Shown here: piece by piece, positions 16,680 to 25,380 of the stretch
Layout of the letters: the number at the start of each line of letters is the position of its first letter
Numbering within the stretch: the first letter of the stretch is position 1
Source of the DNA: Thermoplasmata archaeon
GTDB taxonomy: Archaea > Thermoplasmatota > Thermoplasmata > Thermoplasmatales > Thermoplasmataceae
Length of the DNA: 49,817 nt
Assembly (NCBI GenBank): GCA_021802205.1
Contig: JAKAAT010000004.1
Span: 1 to 49,817, forward strand
Direction: 5' to 3'
Program-made: the position numbers and the translations under genes
Notes under the pieces: generated by a model
The model's database searches: none
Seen by the model: the letters and a program-made list of their open reading frames with translations, nothing else
Told to the model about the DNA's origin: nothing

Positions 16680-17956
16680 ATAATAAAAATATTATTTTAA
16701 TTGTTGCTGATACATTAAGAAAAGACGCAATATCATTATATAATAATCGCATTAAAACCCCAAATATAGAATATCTTGCCAGTGATTCAACAGTTTATAA
16801 CAATGCAATTTCACCGGCATCATGGACAATTCCATCACATGCTTCCATATTTACGGGAAAATATGTGAATGAACATAAAATACATGAGACATATGATATA
16901 AAAACTTCTCAGCTTTCTGGTAGCATGAATAATGTTAAATACAAAACAATAGCGGAAATACTCAATAAAGAGGGTTACAATACAATAGGGCTATCTGCGA
17001 ATCCGAATATAACCCCAGGTTCGGGATTTGACCGTGGCTTTAATGTATTTAGCCATATGGATAATTATTATAGATCAATTTTAGTTGATAACGGATTAAA
17101 TAATAAAGATGTTAATAAAATAAGGTTCATTTTAAATTATTACAAAAATAATGGATTAATGAGTTCAGTCAATTTATATAGATTATATAATTTGTGGCTA
17201 AAAAGTGGTAATGGCCATTTATACGACAAGGGTGGTTATTCAATAACAAATTACATCAAAGACATGAGTGTTAAGGAACCTTTTTTCATTTTTATAAATT
17301 TACTTGAAATGCATGAGCAATACTTAGTTCATGAACCTAATGGTGCTGTGAATTTCCTGAATAATAAAAAAATAGATATTAAGAAAATCAATACACTAAA
17401 GGAAGCATACTTTAGCATGTCGTTAAAATTAGACTATTATATTGGAATTATAATAAAATTTTTGAAGGACAACGGTATTTATGATAATACAGATATAATT
17501 TTCACATCTGACCATGGTCAAATGATAAATAAAGATTATTATGGACATGGAATATTTTTAAATGATGAACTTATAAACGTTCCCCTGGTTGTTAAAAATG
17601 GCAAAAAGGAGTCTGTCAACAAAAATGTATCAACAATAATTATAAATGATATTATAAAAAATATAATTCATAATGACAGCAATTTAAATATAAATGATTC
17701 TATTTTTTCAGAGTCATATGGCATGCATCAATGTGAGGCATTATCATTTAAAAATCGCATGGATAAGGATTTATCGAGAATAGCAGTTTTTAAATCTGGA
17801 TATAAATTGGTTATAAATAGTAAAAACATCATAGAAGAATTTAAAAATGGAAATAAATACATCGATAATATTAATGATAATAAAAATATAGTAAAAGATT
17901 TGATTGATGAAATATCAATATTTAATGGTAATAATACCTACAATATTGAATTATAG
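16676..17956 (+). CDS. Sulfatase-superfamily protein with Thr at the nucleophile position
   Basis: 426 residues of the alkaline phosphatase/sulfatase fold. The start IILIVADTLRKDA gives the first metal Asp; SPASWTIPSHASIFTG (about residues 44-59) is the active-site segment; IFTSDHGQMI (about residue 283) gives the Asp-His metal pair. The position that is Cys or Ser in formylglycine sulfatases is Thr (T-I-P-S-H), so it is unlikely to use formylglycine and may be a phosphatase, phosphodiesterase or group transferase. This Thr form is common in archaeal surface-glycan loci. The start is GTG, overlapping the stop of the PAPS-reductase-like gene. Confidence 0.8.
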   Translation: MNNKNIILIVADTLRKDAISLYNNRIKTPNIEYLASDSTVYNNAISPASWTIPSHASIFTGKYVNEHKIHETYDIKTSQLSGSMNNVKYKTIAEILNKEGYNTIGLSANPNITPGSGFDRGFNVFSHMDNYYRSILVDNGLNNKDVNKIRFILNYYKNNGLMSSVNLYRLYNLWLKSGNGHLYDKGGYSITNYIKDMSVKEPFFIFINLLEMHEQYLVHEPNGAVNFLNNKKIDIKKINTLKEAYFSMSLKLDYYIGIIIKFLKDNGIYDNTDIIFTSDHGQMINKDYYGHGIFLNDELINVPLVVKNGKKESVNKNVSTIIINDIIKNIIHNDSNLNINDSIFSESYGMHQCEALSFKNRMDKDLSRIAVFKSGYKLVINSKNIIEEFKNGNKYIDNINDNKNIVKDLIDEISIFNGNNTYNIEL

Positions 17957-17976
17957 TTAGAGTGCCCTAACATACG

Positions 17977-18053
17977 TCAACTCACCATATACATAATTTT
18001 CCTCCCTGAAATGCCAGCAATTTTATTTGCCATTACAATGCAGTTATACGCGA
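17977..18053 (-). pseudogene. Orphan C-terminal fragment next to IS110 copy 2
   Basis: An open minus-strand frame of about 26 residues (IGVAYNCIVMANKIAGISG and onward to a TGA) begins exactly at the IS110 edge. It reads like a real protein end but is too short to assign. The sequence on the other side of the IS110 does not continue this frame. Confidence 0.3.
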
Positions 18054-18073
18054 CTCCTATGAAAAACCGATAC

Positions 18074-19226
18074 TTAACAATCTTTTATACCTCCCCGGTA
18101 TATTAAATTTGCTGAATCGTTACTCACATTACTATCTTTAGCAATTCTTCTCATGTTGTTTATCTTCTTTAATGACAGTTCTTCAAGCCTTTTAAAGTAT
18201 AATTCATCAGGATTGATTGTTTCACTTCTTTCCCTTTCAATGTATTTTACATTGTTCTTTAACATTGCATAGATTGTTTCCGCTAATATCCTTGCTATTG
18301 CTATTATTGACCTCTTCTTCCCTAATCTTCTTACTATGCTGAGATACTTGGATTTAAATTTCTTTGTATACTTTATTAATGAATGTGCAGTTTCAACCAG
18401 GAAGAATCTCAATAATGATGGGCCATGCTTTGTTATATGGCCCTTTACTACCTTTTCACCTGATGAATGCTCCTTGGGTATTAAACCGGTGTATGATGCA
18501 AACTTGAGCTTGTTCTCGAATCTGTTTATTGTTCCTATTTCTGATAATATACCTGCTGCTGTGTAGAAGTTTATTCCTGGAATTGTCATTAATAATTTTA
18601 TATCATTGCTGTTATCTGATATTGATGATATCTCTGCTTCTATTTCCCTTTCCCTGGTTTTAATTAATGATATGTCATTTAACAGTGATCTTAAGACTAT
18701 TTTATCAGAATAACTGAGATTGCTGTAATTATTTTCTATCTCCCTTAATCCCTTCTTACCGAACGGGTCTGTAGCTTTTATGATTATTCCATAGGATGTT
18801 AACAGTGCATGTACCTTATTCTTCTTCAAGGTTAGTTCTTCTCCCAGGGAATGCCTGTATCTAACTAAGGACCTTACATTCTCTATTTCATCTGATGGAA
18901 TGCATATCTCCTTCATTCCACCCCTCCTGAATACATCTGCAAGCTGGAATGAATCCTCCTTGTCTGTCTTCTTGTAGTTATTTGCTATTTCAGGAACCTT
19001 TGCAGGATTTATCAAATGTATCTTATAGTTTAATTTTAATAATTCTTTACAAAGGTATTTTCCTGATGTAGACGATTCTATTACAATGTCATGATCCCTG
19101 TAATCAGATAAAAACCCATTGACTGTCTCCATATTATTTTCCATATTCCTCTGGATAATAATATCCCCATTATCCTCCATAGCCGTAGCATATACGGAAT
19201 TTATGTACATCCAAGCCGATTACCAT
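18074..19226 (-). pseudogene. IS110 transposase, copy 2, frameshifted near codon 10
   Basis: Aligns along its length with the copy 1 transposase, including VIESSTSGKYL, KKTDKEDSFQLAD and TKHGPSLLRFFLVETAH. The proper start is the ATG at 19226 (MVIGLDVHK), but two bases (CG) are missing after the Lys codon, which throws the frame. The remaining long frame can start only at 19210 and then lacks the first catalytic Asp. Unless frameshifting occurs, it is inactive on its own, though it could be mobilised by copy 1. Confidence 0.85.
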
Positions 19227-19241
19227 TTAATCACCTCCTAG

Positions 19242-19420
19242 TGGTTCTGTGAGATTCTGAATCGTAGACTCGACAAACTCCTATTCACCTTATTAGATAT
19301 TAATAAGGTATGAAATCGAGTCGAAGGGCGGGTATTCTGATTAACGGCCTCGAAGGTCAAATATACCAACAACCGCCTCCGATTCTCACAGCTATATCGT
19401 CATATAGCTGAGGCTAAATA
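19242..19420 (-). ncRNA. Candidate IS110 bridge RNA, copy 2
   Basis: Almost identical to copy 1 except at loop B, whose arms read TGATTA (19338-19343) and ATATACCA (19361-19368). Loop A arms CTCCTAT and GAAATC are unchanged. The inner hairpin of loop A is CCTTATTAGATATTAATAAGG, perfectly paired where copy 1 has a G-U pair. Confidence 0.68.
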
Positions 19421-19439
19421 AGGTTTTTCATGATTTCTT

Positions 19440-19796
19440 ATTTCTAACCAACAATACGTTTAAAGTGCTTTGAAACTAAGTATTATAATGAAGATAAAAT
19501 TTCTCAATTCTTCTTAAAATATTTTTAATCTCGTGGATGAAAACTTTGTTATAGATGTGAAATGTGTAGTGACCTCAAAAATTAATAATAAAGTAAAGTG
19601 TTATCCAGGAAAAAACAGAGAAAATATTAATGAACCGATAATACTAAACAATAACTTTAATGGAGATGAAATTACTCAAAAATTCGCAGCAAATTCAACA
19701 TTAAATTATAAAAAAATTATTTTATTTCTTACCAGTTTCCAATATTTAACCCTTGTCCTACCATGTCATATTTATAGGCTAATTTAATTTTCAGTG
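19440..19796. other. Stretch between IS110 copy 2 and a transposase fragment
   Basis: About 350 AT-rich bases. One plus-strand open frame at 19533-19787 has no recognised domain and Asn/Lys-rich composition; I do not call it a gene. TATTTATAGG at 19769-19778, about 30 bases before the ATG at 19800, may be the promoter of the next fragment. Confidence 0.35.
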
Positions 19797-19799
19797 ATT

Positions 19800-20170
19800 A
19801 TGAAAACAGTGAAGAAGATACTGAAAATACCTGCTAATGAAATAGTAGAATCAATGAATATTGACATCAACTCAAAGAGGATTAAATTCATTGACCATGT
19901 ATATTATTTAATATACAGTGCACTGCATGGATCTGATTTAACCGATACTTCCATTGACAATGGAATAAGCAGGTCATGGCTTTCAAAGCTAAATAAAAAT
20001 AGAACATATATTCCATTCATTCAACTATTCTATAAATTATTAGAGCCATACATTAAGGCACATGACTATAGAGTGTACAGCAGGTACATGCGTGTTCTTG
20101 CTATAGACTCAACATTCATTAAAACATTAATGAAAGGATCAGGCAGCTATAAGGGAATATCAGATGGAAT
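19800..20170 (+). pseudogene. N-terminal fragment of an IS4-like transposase
   Basis: About 124 residues: MKTVKKILKIPANEIVESMN, then FIDHVYYLIYSALHG, ISRSWLSKLN and VLAIDSTFIKTL. The IDSTFI segment looks like the first DDE Asp of an IS4-type transposase. The gene is cut off by the left end of IS3 copy B at 20171 and the rest is not seen elsewhere in the window. It is different from the IS4/ISH3-like transposase at 35308. Confidence 0.65.
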
Positions 20171-20256
20171 TGGTTATGGATAGTTTAAACTTATACACAT
20201 ATAAAGAGATATATATAACGAATAATTTATATAAATATATAGGGGAGGTAATCTAA

Positions 20257-20541
20257 ATGCCTGGAAGAATATGGACCGGTGAGGAGAAGTACAGTATTAT
20301 AATGGAATCATTTAATAATCCCAATATTACCATAGCAGAGATATGCAGGAACCATGGGATAGCAGCATCAATGTTCTATAAATGGAAGGATCAGTTCCTG
20401 GAAGGAGGAAGAAAGGGATTGGAGGGAAAGGACCCTGACAAGGCATTAATGAAAGAGAATGAGAATCTGAAGGCAATAATAGGTGAAATGACCATAGCAA
20501 ATGAAATTTTAAAAAAAAATTACATGAGGAGGAAAAGGTGA
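20257..20541 (+). CDS. IS3 orfA, copy B
   Basis: 94 residues, nearly identical to the copy A orfA. MPGRIWTGEEKYSIIMES is followed by the helix-turn-helix IAEICRNHGIAASMFYKW and a coiled-coil-like end (ENLKAIIGEMTIANEILKK). AGGGGAGGTAATCTAA ahead of the ATG contains a GGAGGT Shine-Dalgarno run, unusual for this leaderless-leaning genome. Its stop overlaps the GTG of orfB (GTGA), suggesting coupling rather than the usual -1 frameshift. Confidence 0.9.
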   Translation: MPGRIWTGEEKYSIIMESFNNPNITIAEICRNHGIAASMFYKWKDQFLEGGRKGLEGKDPDKALMKENENLKAIIGEMTIANEILKKNYMRRKR

Positions 20542-21209
20542 GTTCAGTGGATGAAATGTATAACAATGGAATAAAAATAAACAATGCATGCTATTATTCC
20601 GGAATTAATAGGATAACATACTATTACAGGAAGAAGCATGAAAACAATGAAGATAAGAGATATATAACAAGGATCGATAATAGTATCGTTAATAAAATAA
20701 TAGAATTATGCAAAGAAAGAGTAACCTATGGATATAACAGGATATGGGCACTATTAAGGAATTCAAGCATAAATATCGATAAGAAAACAGTATATAAAAT
20801 AATGAAAAACAATAATCTAACCTTGCCAGTGCATAGCCATAAGAACAGAAAGGAATTGAAGCTGTTAAGAGCTGATAAACCTGAAATGCTCATAGAAACA
20901 GATATAACATATATTCCAACCAATAATGGAATGACATATTTAATGTGCATAAAGGATGTATTCTCCAAGGAATGGTATGGCTATAGCTACAATACATCAT
21001 GCACTGCTAAGGATCCTATCAATGCCATGGATGATTCAATAATAAGGAAGTTCAATGGAACAGTGCCTGATAATATACTTTGAGAACAGACAATGGCTCC
21101 CAGTATATCTCTAAGGAATTCAATAACTATCTTAAAGCAATGGGGATTAACCATGAATACACAGAAGAAGAAACACCAGCAGAGAATGGCGATATTGAAT
21201 CATTCCATA
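20538..21209 (+). pseudogene. IS3 orfB, copy B, 5' exon (frameshifted)
   Basis: Starts at GTG 20538 with SSVDEMYNNGIKINNACYYS, then helix-turn-helix-like CKERVTYGYNRIWALLRNS and the integrase core (IETDITYIPTNNGMTYLM). At about 21075 one base is missing compared with copy C, so the frame breaks just before RTDNGSQYIS. The second frame then continues to ENGDIESFH and ends at the intron boundary, 21209. The same lesion is in copy A. Confidence 0.85.
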
Positions 21210-21741
21210 GCGCGCCAGGGAAGCTCTATGACTCAACAGTGGAAGTCTGGAACCGGCAATTGTGCATTCAGCCGGATAGCGAAAGGCACAGCATACCCAG
21301 CGATGGCTATGCTGAAGCTGCCCGTATGCAAAACTGCAGGCCGTATCGAAAGAGAATGCGATGTAGCACCGAAAGTTCTGGGAGGGGAAGCTGAATGCAT
21401 TGTGGAAGCATGAAGGCTGCCATATCCTCGGAAACAAATGCACATGAAGAGGATGTTCCCCCGGTGTTTCAGCAATGGCATGCAGTGAAAGCCATAGAGG
21501 GTAACCTGGGAGGCCATGCCATGTCCTTGCCAATTATAGAGAGATCTGATGTGATCATTTGGGAGGTAAGGGATTCTATAAGCAAAGGCGAAGTGAATCC
21601 CAAAGCATGGCATGGAGTCGGATGGCCTCACAGTACCCATGACGTGAAGGACAGCATAACCTTCACAGAGGGAAGGAGACCTGCTCGTGACATGACCGTT
21701 CTGATCTCAGAGGAGTCCCATTCCCGCGAGGGTAGGAGGAT

Positions 21742-22992
21742 ATGAAAACACTCAGGGAGATTCAAAACGGTCTTTACGCAAGGGCTAAGTCGGAAAAGGA
21801 TGCAAAGTTCAACACGCTGATGGACAAGGTATGCCGATCAGACGTGCTGAAGGAGGCATGGAACCTTGTATATGCGAACAGGGGATCACCGGGAATAGAC
21901 GGCGAATCGGTAAGGCATGTGAAGGAGAGGGAGGAGGATCTTGTGAACAGGACATACAGGGTGGAATCCGTCAGGAGGATCTTCATCCCGAAATCCAACG
22001 GGAAGGAACGGCCTCTCGGCATTCCAACGGTAAAAGATCGCATAGTGCAGCAGGCGGTAAAGCTGATCATCGAACCCATCTTTGAGGCAGATTTTCATGA
22101 CAGCAGTTACGGGTACAGGCCGAACAGGAATGCAAAGCAGGCATCCCTTGAGATACGCAGGTATCTGAACTACGGCTGCACTGAGATTGTGGACATGGAT
22201 ATATCATCGTTCTTTGACAGCATTGATCACCGTATAATGATGTCCCTTGTGGAAAGGAGAATAAGGGACGGCTATGTCCTTCACCTGATAAGGGAATGGC
22301 TCAGGGCAGGAGTGGTATACAGCGGAGAAACAACATACCCGGCACTTGGCACTCCTCAGGGCGGAGTCATATCACCACTGCTTGCAAACATATACCTGAA
22401 CGAGATCGACAGATTCTGGGCAGAAGATGGAAGATACACAGCAGAGAAGTACGATGCACATCTCATAAGATATGCGGATGACATGGCGATACTTTCAGGA
22501 AGCAATCCAGAGACGATCATGGCGATCATGAGAAAACTGCTGAATGAACTCAAACTATCCCTGAACGAGGAGAAGAGCAGGATCGTCACGGCAAGGGAAG
22601 GCTTTGACTTCATCGGCTTCCACTTCTTTCGAAGGTACATAGCAAGGAAGGGCAGGGAAATCACCATATTCCAGCCCTCGAAAAAGGCGGTAAGAAACTT
22701 CAGGGAAAAGGCAAAGAAGATACTCAATCGAAAGAATCTTTCCATGGATGAAGATGAAGCGGTGAAAAGGATCAATCATCTAATAGCAGGCTGGACAAAC
22801 TATTTCAATCACACAAACGCAAGCAGAATATATAACGTACTGCAGAGATTCATCGACTGGTTGTTCTACAAGTTCGTGGCATATAGGCACAAGAAAAGGC
22901 AATTAGCCGTATCGGATAACCTGTATACGCGAATTTACCGCAGGAAACTCAAGCCCCTGAAGGGAATAATACGGTATAGCGCCGTTGCGTGA
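21742..22992 (+). CDS. ltrA: Group II intron reverse transcriptase/maturase
   Basis: 416 residues. The reverse transcriptase domain runs in order: IFIPKSNGKERPLGIPTVKD, DFHDSSYGYRPNRNAKQA, IVDMDISSFFDSIDH, GTPQGGVISPLLANIYL and the catalytic RYADDMAIL. Next comes the thumb and maturase domain X (VKRINHLIAGWTNYFNHTNA). There is no C-terminal HNH endonuclease, so the intron would have to rely on other priming for mobility, as in several bacterial classes. Codon use is G+C-rich compared with neighbours. The protein helps splice its own intron and copies it into new sites. Confidence 0.95.
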   Translation: MKTLREIQNGLYARAKSEKDAKFNTLMDKVCRSDVLKEAWNLVYANRGSPGIDGESVRHVKEREEDLVNRTYRVESVRRIFIPKSNGKERPLGIPTVKDRIVQQAVKLIIEPIFEADFHDSSYGYRPNRNAKQASLEIRRYLNYGCTEIVDMDISSFFDSIDHRIMMSLVERRIRDGYVLHLIREWLRAGVVYSGETTYPALGTPQGGVISPLLANIYLNEIDRFWAEDGRYTAEKYDAHLIRYADDMAILSGSNPETIMAIMRKLLNELKLSLNEEKSRIVTAREGFDFIGFHFFRRYIARKGREITIFQPSKKAVRNFREKAKKILNRKNLSMDEDEAVKRINHLIAGWTNYFNHTNASRIYNVLQRFIDWLFYKFVAYRHKKRQLAVSDNLYTRIYRRKLKPLKGIIRYSAVA

Positions 22993-23003
22993 AGTAGCAA
23001 GGA

Positions 23004-23076
23004 GAGCCGTGTGACCGAAAAGGTCAAGCACGGTTCGAAGCGGAAGGGTCTGGAGTAATCCAGGCCTTTACCCTAC
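23004..23076 (+). ncRNA. Group II intron domains V and VI
   Basis: Domain V at 23004-23036 reads GAGCCGTGTGACC, a GAAA-containing loop, then GGTCAAGCACGGTTC, with the AGC catalytic triad at 23005-23007. Domain VI follows at about 23037-23076, pairing AAGGGTCTGGA with TCCAGGCCTTT around TAA, which can offer the branch-point adenosine. Confidence 0.88.
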
Positions 23077-23342
23077 ATTCAATTAAACCTGACTATATCT
23101 GGATCAATGAAATCAATAATTTTAATGATGGTAAGGAAATAATAGAGAATGCATTCTATGATTATAACAATATAAGGCCACATTCTACAGTAGATTACTA
23201 TTCACCATTGCAGTTTCTTGACAAATGGAACAATGACAGTAAATTCAGGGAGTATTACAGATCATTCTTAAAGAATTTAAAGGATGGCTACAGAAACAGA
23301 AAGCATAATTATTATAAGAGGTCGATGCTCAATGTCTCATGA
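23077..23342 (+). pseudogene. IS3 orfB, copy B, 3' exon
   Basis: Continues the transposase after the intron: NSIKPDYIWINEINNFND, then NAFYDYNNIRPHSTVDYYS and the end NVS followed by TGA. It matches the end of orfB in copies A and C. It has no start of its own and depends on splicing. Confidence 0.85.
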
Positions 23343-23450
23343 AATAGAAATATTTTTGTTTAAGAATCACTATCCAACATCACTAATTATTAAAAAGAAC
23401 TACAAATCGAGATTGTTTTCAGGATAAATGCAAAAGTATTGTAATTAAAT

Positions 23451-23569
23451 AAAAATCCATTGACTATCTCTATATTATTCTCCATATCCCTCTGGACAAT
23501 AATAGTACCGTTATCCTCCATTACAGTTCCGTATACGGAACGTTTATGTACACCCAAGCCAATTACCAT
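23451..23569 (-). pseudogene. IS110 transposase N-terminal fragment, copy 3
   Basis: About 40 codons: MVIGLGVHKRSVYGTVMEDN, then a decayed end with a stop. The first catalytic Asp is changed to Gly (GLGVHK instead of GLDVHK). Non-functional. Confidence 0.8.
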
Positions 23570-23658
23570 TTAATCACCTCTGATTCTGTGAGATTTAGAA
23601 TCGTAGACTCGACAAACTCCTATTCACCTTATTAAATCAGGTTTTTCATGATTTCTTT
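23451..23658 (-). mobile_element. IS110 remnant, copy 3
   Basis: Holds the first part of the transposase gene and the two edges of the noncoding end, joined after a deletion of most of the bridge-RNA region: TTATTAAAT is followed directly by CAGGTTTTTCATGATTTCTTT. The breakpoints share AAAT, so a short-homology deletion is likely. Confidence 0.8.
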
Positions 23659-23812
23659 AAGCTATCCATGACCATTTTGACTCTTAGTGTAGCGATAATA
23701 CAGTAATATTTGCTAATATAAAAACAAATATTATTTATTCACAACCCCTAAGATAACATAACTATTGTCCTTTTATATATGAGAATACTACATAATGTTA
23801 TCTCGAAATATA

Positions 23813-24793
23813 CTATCTTTGGAGCATTTTTATAAATAGTCTTTCATATTTGAAATTAAAATAAATCCTTCCAGCAACCGATCGAAGACCTCTAGAAAAA
23901 TTGTTTCCTAAAGTAGAGCCTCTTAATGCTTTTATACTGTAACTTATGAATGCAAATCTAGCGTCTGTGAGAACGAAGCGGTATGACAGATCCACGTCTT
24001 CGCGCTCATTAATATAAGTTTCATCAAATATATGATCTCCAAGCGTCTTTATATAATTAGAGCTTAATATTGAGAAAGCAGTGATGTTGATAAAATCAGT
24101 GCCCTTAACTTTTTTAAAAATAAATTTAGACTTTAACGTAAAGCGAGAATTAAAGAAGTTCACATCGAATTTATCGTAAAATATTTTTGTCTGCTTTTCT
24201 GTTATAAGCTTATATATCTGGTACGTAATTCGTTTTTTTGATATATAGAAAGGAATTGTGTGATAATCGGAACTGGAAGGAAATACGACGTCGTAGTAGC
24301 TATTATCGAGGCTGTTAAGTGCTTCTTTTAAAATTTCAACATTGTCCACTTTATCCATATCATCGTTAGAAACTATGATCCATTTAGGATTGTATTCCAT
24401 AGCCTTTCTTATACCTACATTGCAATTATGCGCATAGTTAAAATAAAAATTATTATAATAGCTTTCGACGAATATTATATGAAGACCTTTGAAAATGTTT
24501 TGACTACAGTTCCTAGCAAATTCACCTTCTGAATCGATCGTCGGGATCACGAGGATGATGTCATTGTCCCCTTCAATCTCACGTATTGCACAATTACCCC
24601 TAGGTCTGTCCCTCATCCACTGAATGAGCTGATTTCTATTCTCGAAACTATTATAGAACTCGATGATCTTTTTACGGTTATTACTAGTGAAGAAGTTATT
24701 GCGGTAGTCAACAAGACTGAAAGACATCCCAGAATTATTTTTATTAAATGGGCAAACAAGTCTTGAACCAGTTAATTCTACCAGCTTCTCCAT
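23813..24793 (-). CDS. GT2-like glycosyltransferase
   Basis: 326 residues. IILVIPTIDSEGEFARN looks like the first GT-A strand, although it starts near residue 74 after an unusual N-terminal extension. NVGIRKAMEYNPKWIIVSNDDMDKV resembles the strand leading to the metal-binding site, here NDDMD. INEREDVDLSYRFVLTDARF fits the acceptor-side ED motif of GT2 family members. The conserved GT2 GSRY element is not seen. Codon use (more CGA, TCG and GAC) differs from the Asn/Ile-rich neighbours, hinting at recent acquisition. It stands between IS remnants. Confidence 0.68.
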   Translation of the reverse strand: MEKLVELTGSRLVCPFNKNNSGMSFSLVDYRNNFFTSNNRKKIIEFYNSFENRNQLIQWMRDRPRGNCAIREIEGDNDIILVIPTIDSEGEFARNCSQNIFKGLHIIFVESYYNNFYFNYAHNCNVGIRKAMEYNPKWIIVSNDDMDKVDNVEILKEALNSLDNSYYDVVFPSSSDYHTIPFYISKKRITYQIYKLITEKQTKIFYDKFDVNFFNSRFTLKSKFIFKKVKGTDFINITAFSILSSNYIKTLGDHIFDETYINEREDVDLSYRFVLTDARFAFISYSIKALRGSTLGNNFSRGLRSVAGRIYFNFKYERLFIKMLQR

Positions 24794-25039
24794 ACAGAGA
24801 TTATTTAACTGTATTATTTAAATGTTCATATGAAAACTATCATGGCGTAAAACGGTAACATTGCTAACATTAAATATAACTTATCCTTCTCGACTTGTCT
24901 ATGAATAGTTGTAATACTAACTTCACAATGTTTTAGAATATAACTTTAGCATAGATATCTCAGCAATTTTTTGTAACCTCTCTGGGATTTATAACACTGT
25001 TTTTCTTGCGCCTTTGATAATTATATATATATCTTACCT
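24794..25039. other. Gene-free stretch, nothing recognised
   Basis: About 245 AT-rich bases between the GT2-like gene and a dispersed repeat. No ORF, hairpin or repeat that I can support. Confidence 0.4.
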
Positions 25040-25180
25040 GTTTCCAATATTAAAACATTTCCTTTAAATTCTCCATCCATCCCATTACCATTTACTCCAT
25101 AATCCATGATAATTACTAGCATTTATAGGTCAATCATCAATCAATTGATACAAATTTAAGGGCAAATACCGGAAATATCA
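25040..25180 (-). repeat. Dispersed repeat, copy 3: orphan 5' region of the PAPS-reductase-like gene
   Basis: Minus-strand counterpart of 15715-15870. On that strand it can encode MDYGVNGNGMDGEFKGNV and LILETG, after which the similarity to the gene ends. Its upstream half keeps the same stretch that precedes the gene at 15792. It abuts the left end of IS110 copy 4. Confidence 0.72.
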
Positions 25181-25185
25181 AAGTC

Positions 25186-25380
25186 AGAAATCATGAAAAA
25201 TCTTATTTTGCCTCAGCTATATGATGGTATAGCTGTGAGAATCGGAGGCGGCTGTTGAAGAACTTGACCCTTGAGGCCGTTATCAGAATAGCCGCCCTTC
25301 GATTCAATTTCATACCTTATTTAATAAGGTGAGTAGGAGTTTGTCGAGTCTACGATTCTGAATCTCACAGAATCACTATC
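25186..25380 (+). mobile_element. IS110 left-end remnant, copy 4
   Basis: Starts AGAAATCATGAAAAATCTT and contains the whole noncoding bridge-RNA region in reverse orientation to copies 1-3. It ends at AGAATCACTAT, where the transposase gene should begin; instead the right end of an IS3 element follows. No transposase remains. Confidence 0.85.
25205..25378 (+). ncRNA. Candidate IS110 bridge RNA, copy 4 (orphan)
   Basis: Same fold as copies 1 and 2: closing CTGTGAGA/TCTCACAG type pairing, hairpin AGCTATA/TATAGCT and both internal loops. Read in the same direction as copy 1, loop B arms are TGATA (complement at 25281-25285) and GTTCTTCA (complement at 25256-25263), different from both other copies. 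Loop A is slightly drifted (CTCCTAC, GAAATT). The loop A inner hairpin is CCTTATTTAATAAGG. Confidence 0.62.

Larger units (their letters stand above)
18054..19439 (-). mobile_element. IS110-family element, copy 2
   Basis: Same layout as copy 1: CTCCTATGAAAAACC at 18054, noncoding left end ending GGTTTTTCATGATTTCTT at 19439. Length 1386 bases. The transposase gene has a frameshift near its start. Confidence 0.88.
21210..23076 (+). mobile_element. Group II intron with intron-encoded protein
   Basis: Begins GCGCGCCAGGG (GUGYG-like) and ends CCTTTACCCTAC (AY end), 1867 bases. Joining 21209 to 23077 gives GAATCATTCCATA+ATTCAA, which restores ESFHNSIK of the transposase as seen in copy A. Domain V and a domain VI stem lie at the 3' end. 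G+C content is plainly higher than in the surrounding DNA, pointing to transfer from bacteria. Intron and host gene share the same strand, so splicing would repair the host reading frame except for its separate frameshift. Confidence 0.92.
20171..23382 (+). mobile_element. IS3-type element, copy B, carrying a group II intron
   Basis: Left end TGGTTATGGATAGTTT at 20171, right end CACTATCCAACATCA closing at 23382. Without the intron (21210-23076) it is 1345 bases. It is transcribed left to right, the same sense as the intron. No matching target duplication is seen, so a flank may have been rearranged. Confidence 0.87.

Noticed and set aside
19533-19787. 84-codon plus-strand frame
   Set aside because: No recognised domain, low-complexity Asn/Lys composition and position in IS debris; kept only as an unassigned stretch.
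21080-21741. Several open frames in the first 530 bases of the group II intron
   Set aside because: They cover domains I-III of the intron RNA in several overlapping frames on both strands with no conserved protein.
22356-22775. Open frame antisense to the reverse transcriptase
   Set aside because: It is a shadow of the well-supported RT gene with no independent motif or start signal.
20160-23392. Target-site duplication around IS3 copy B
   Set aside because: The flanking bases (GAAT before, CTAA after) do not match, suggesting later rearrangement of a flank.
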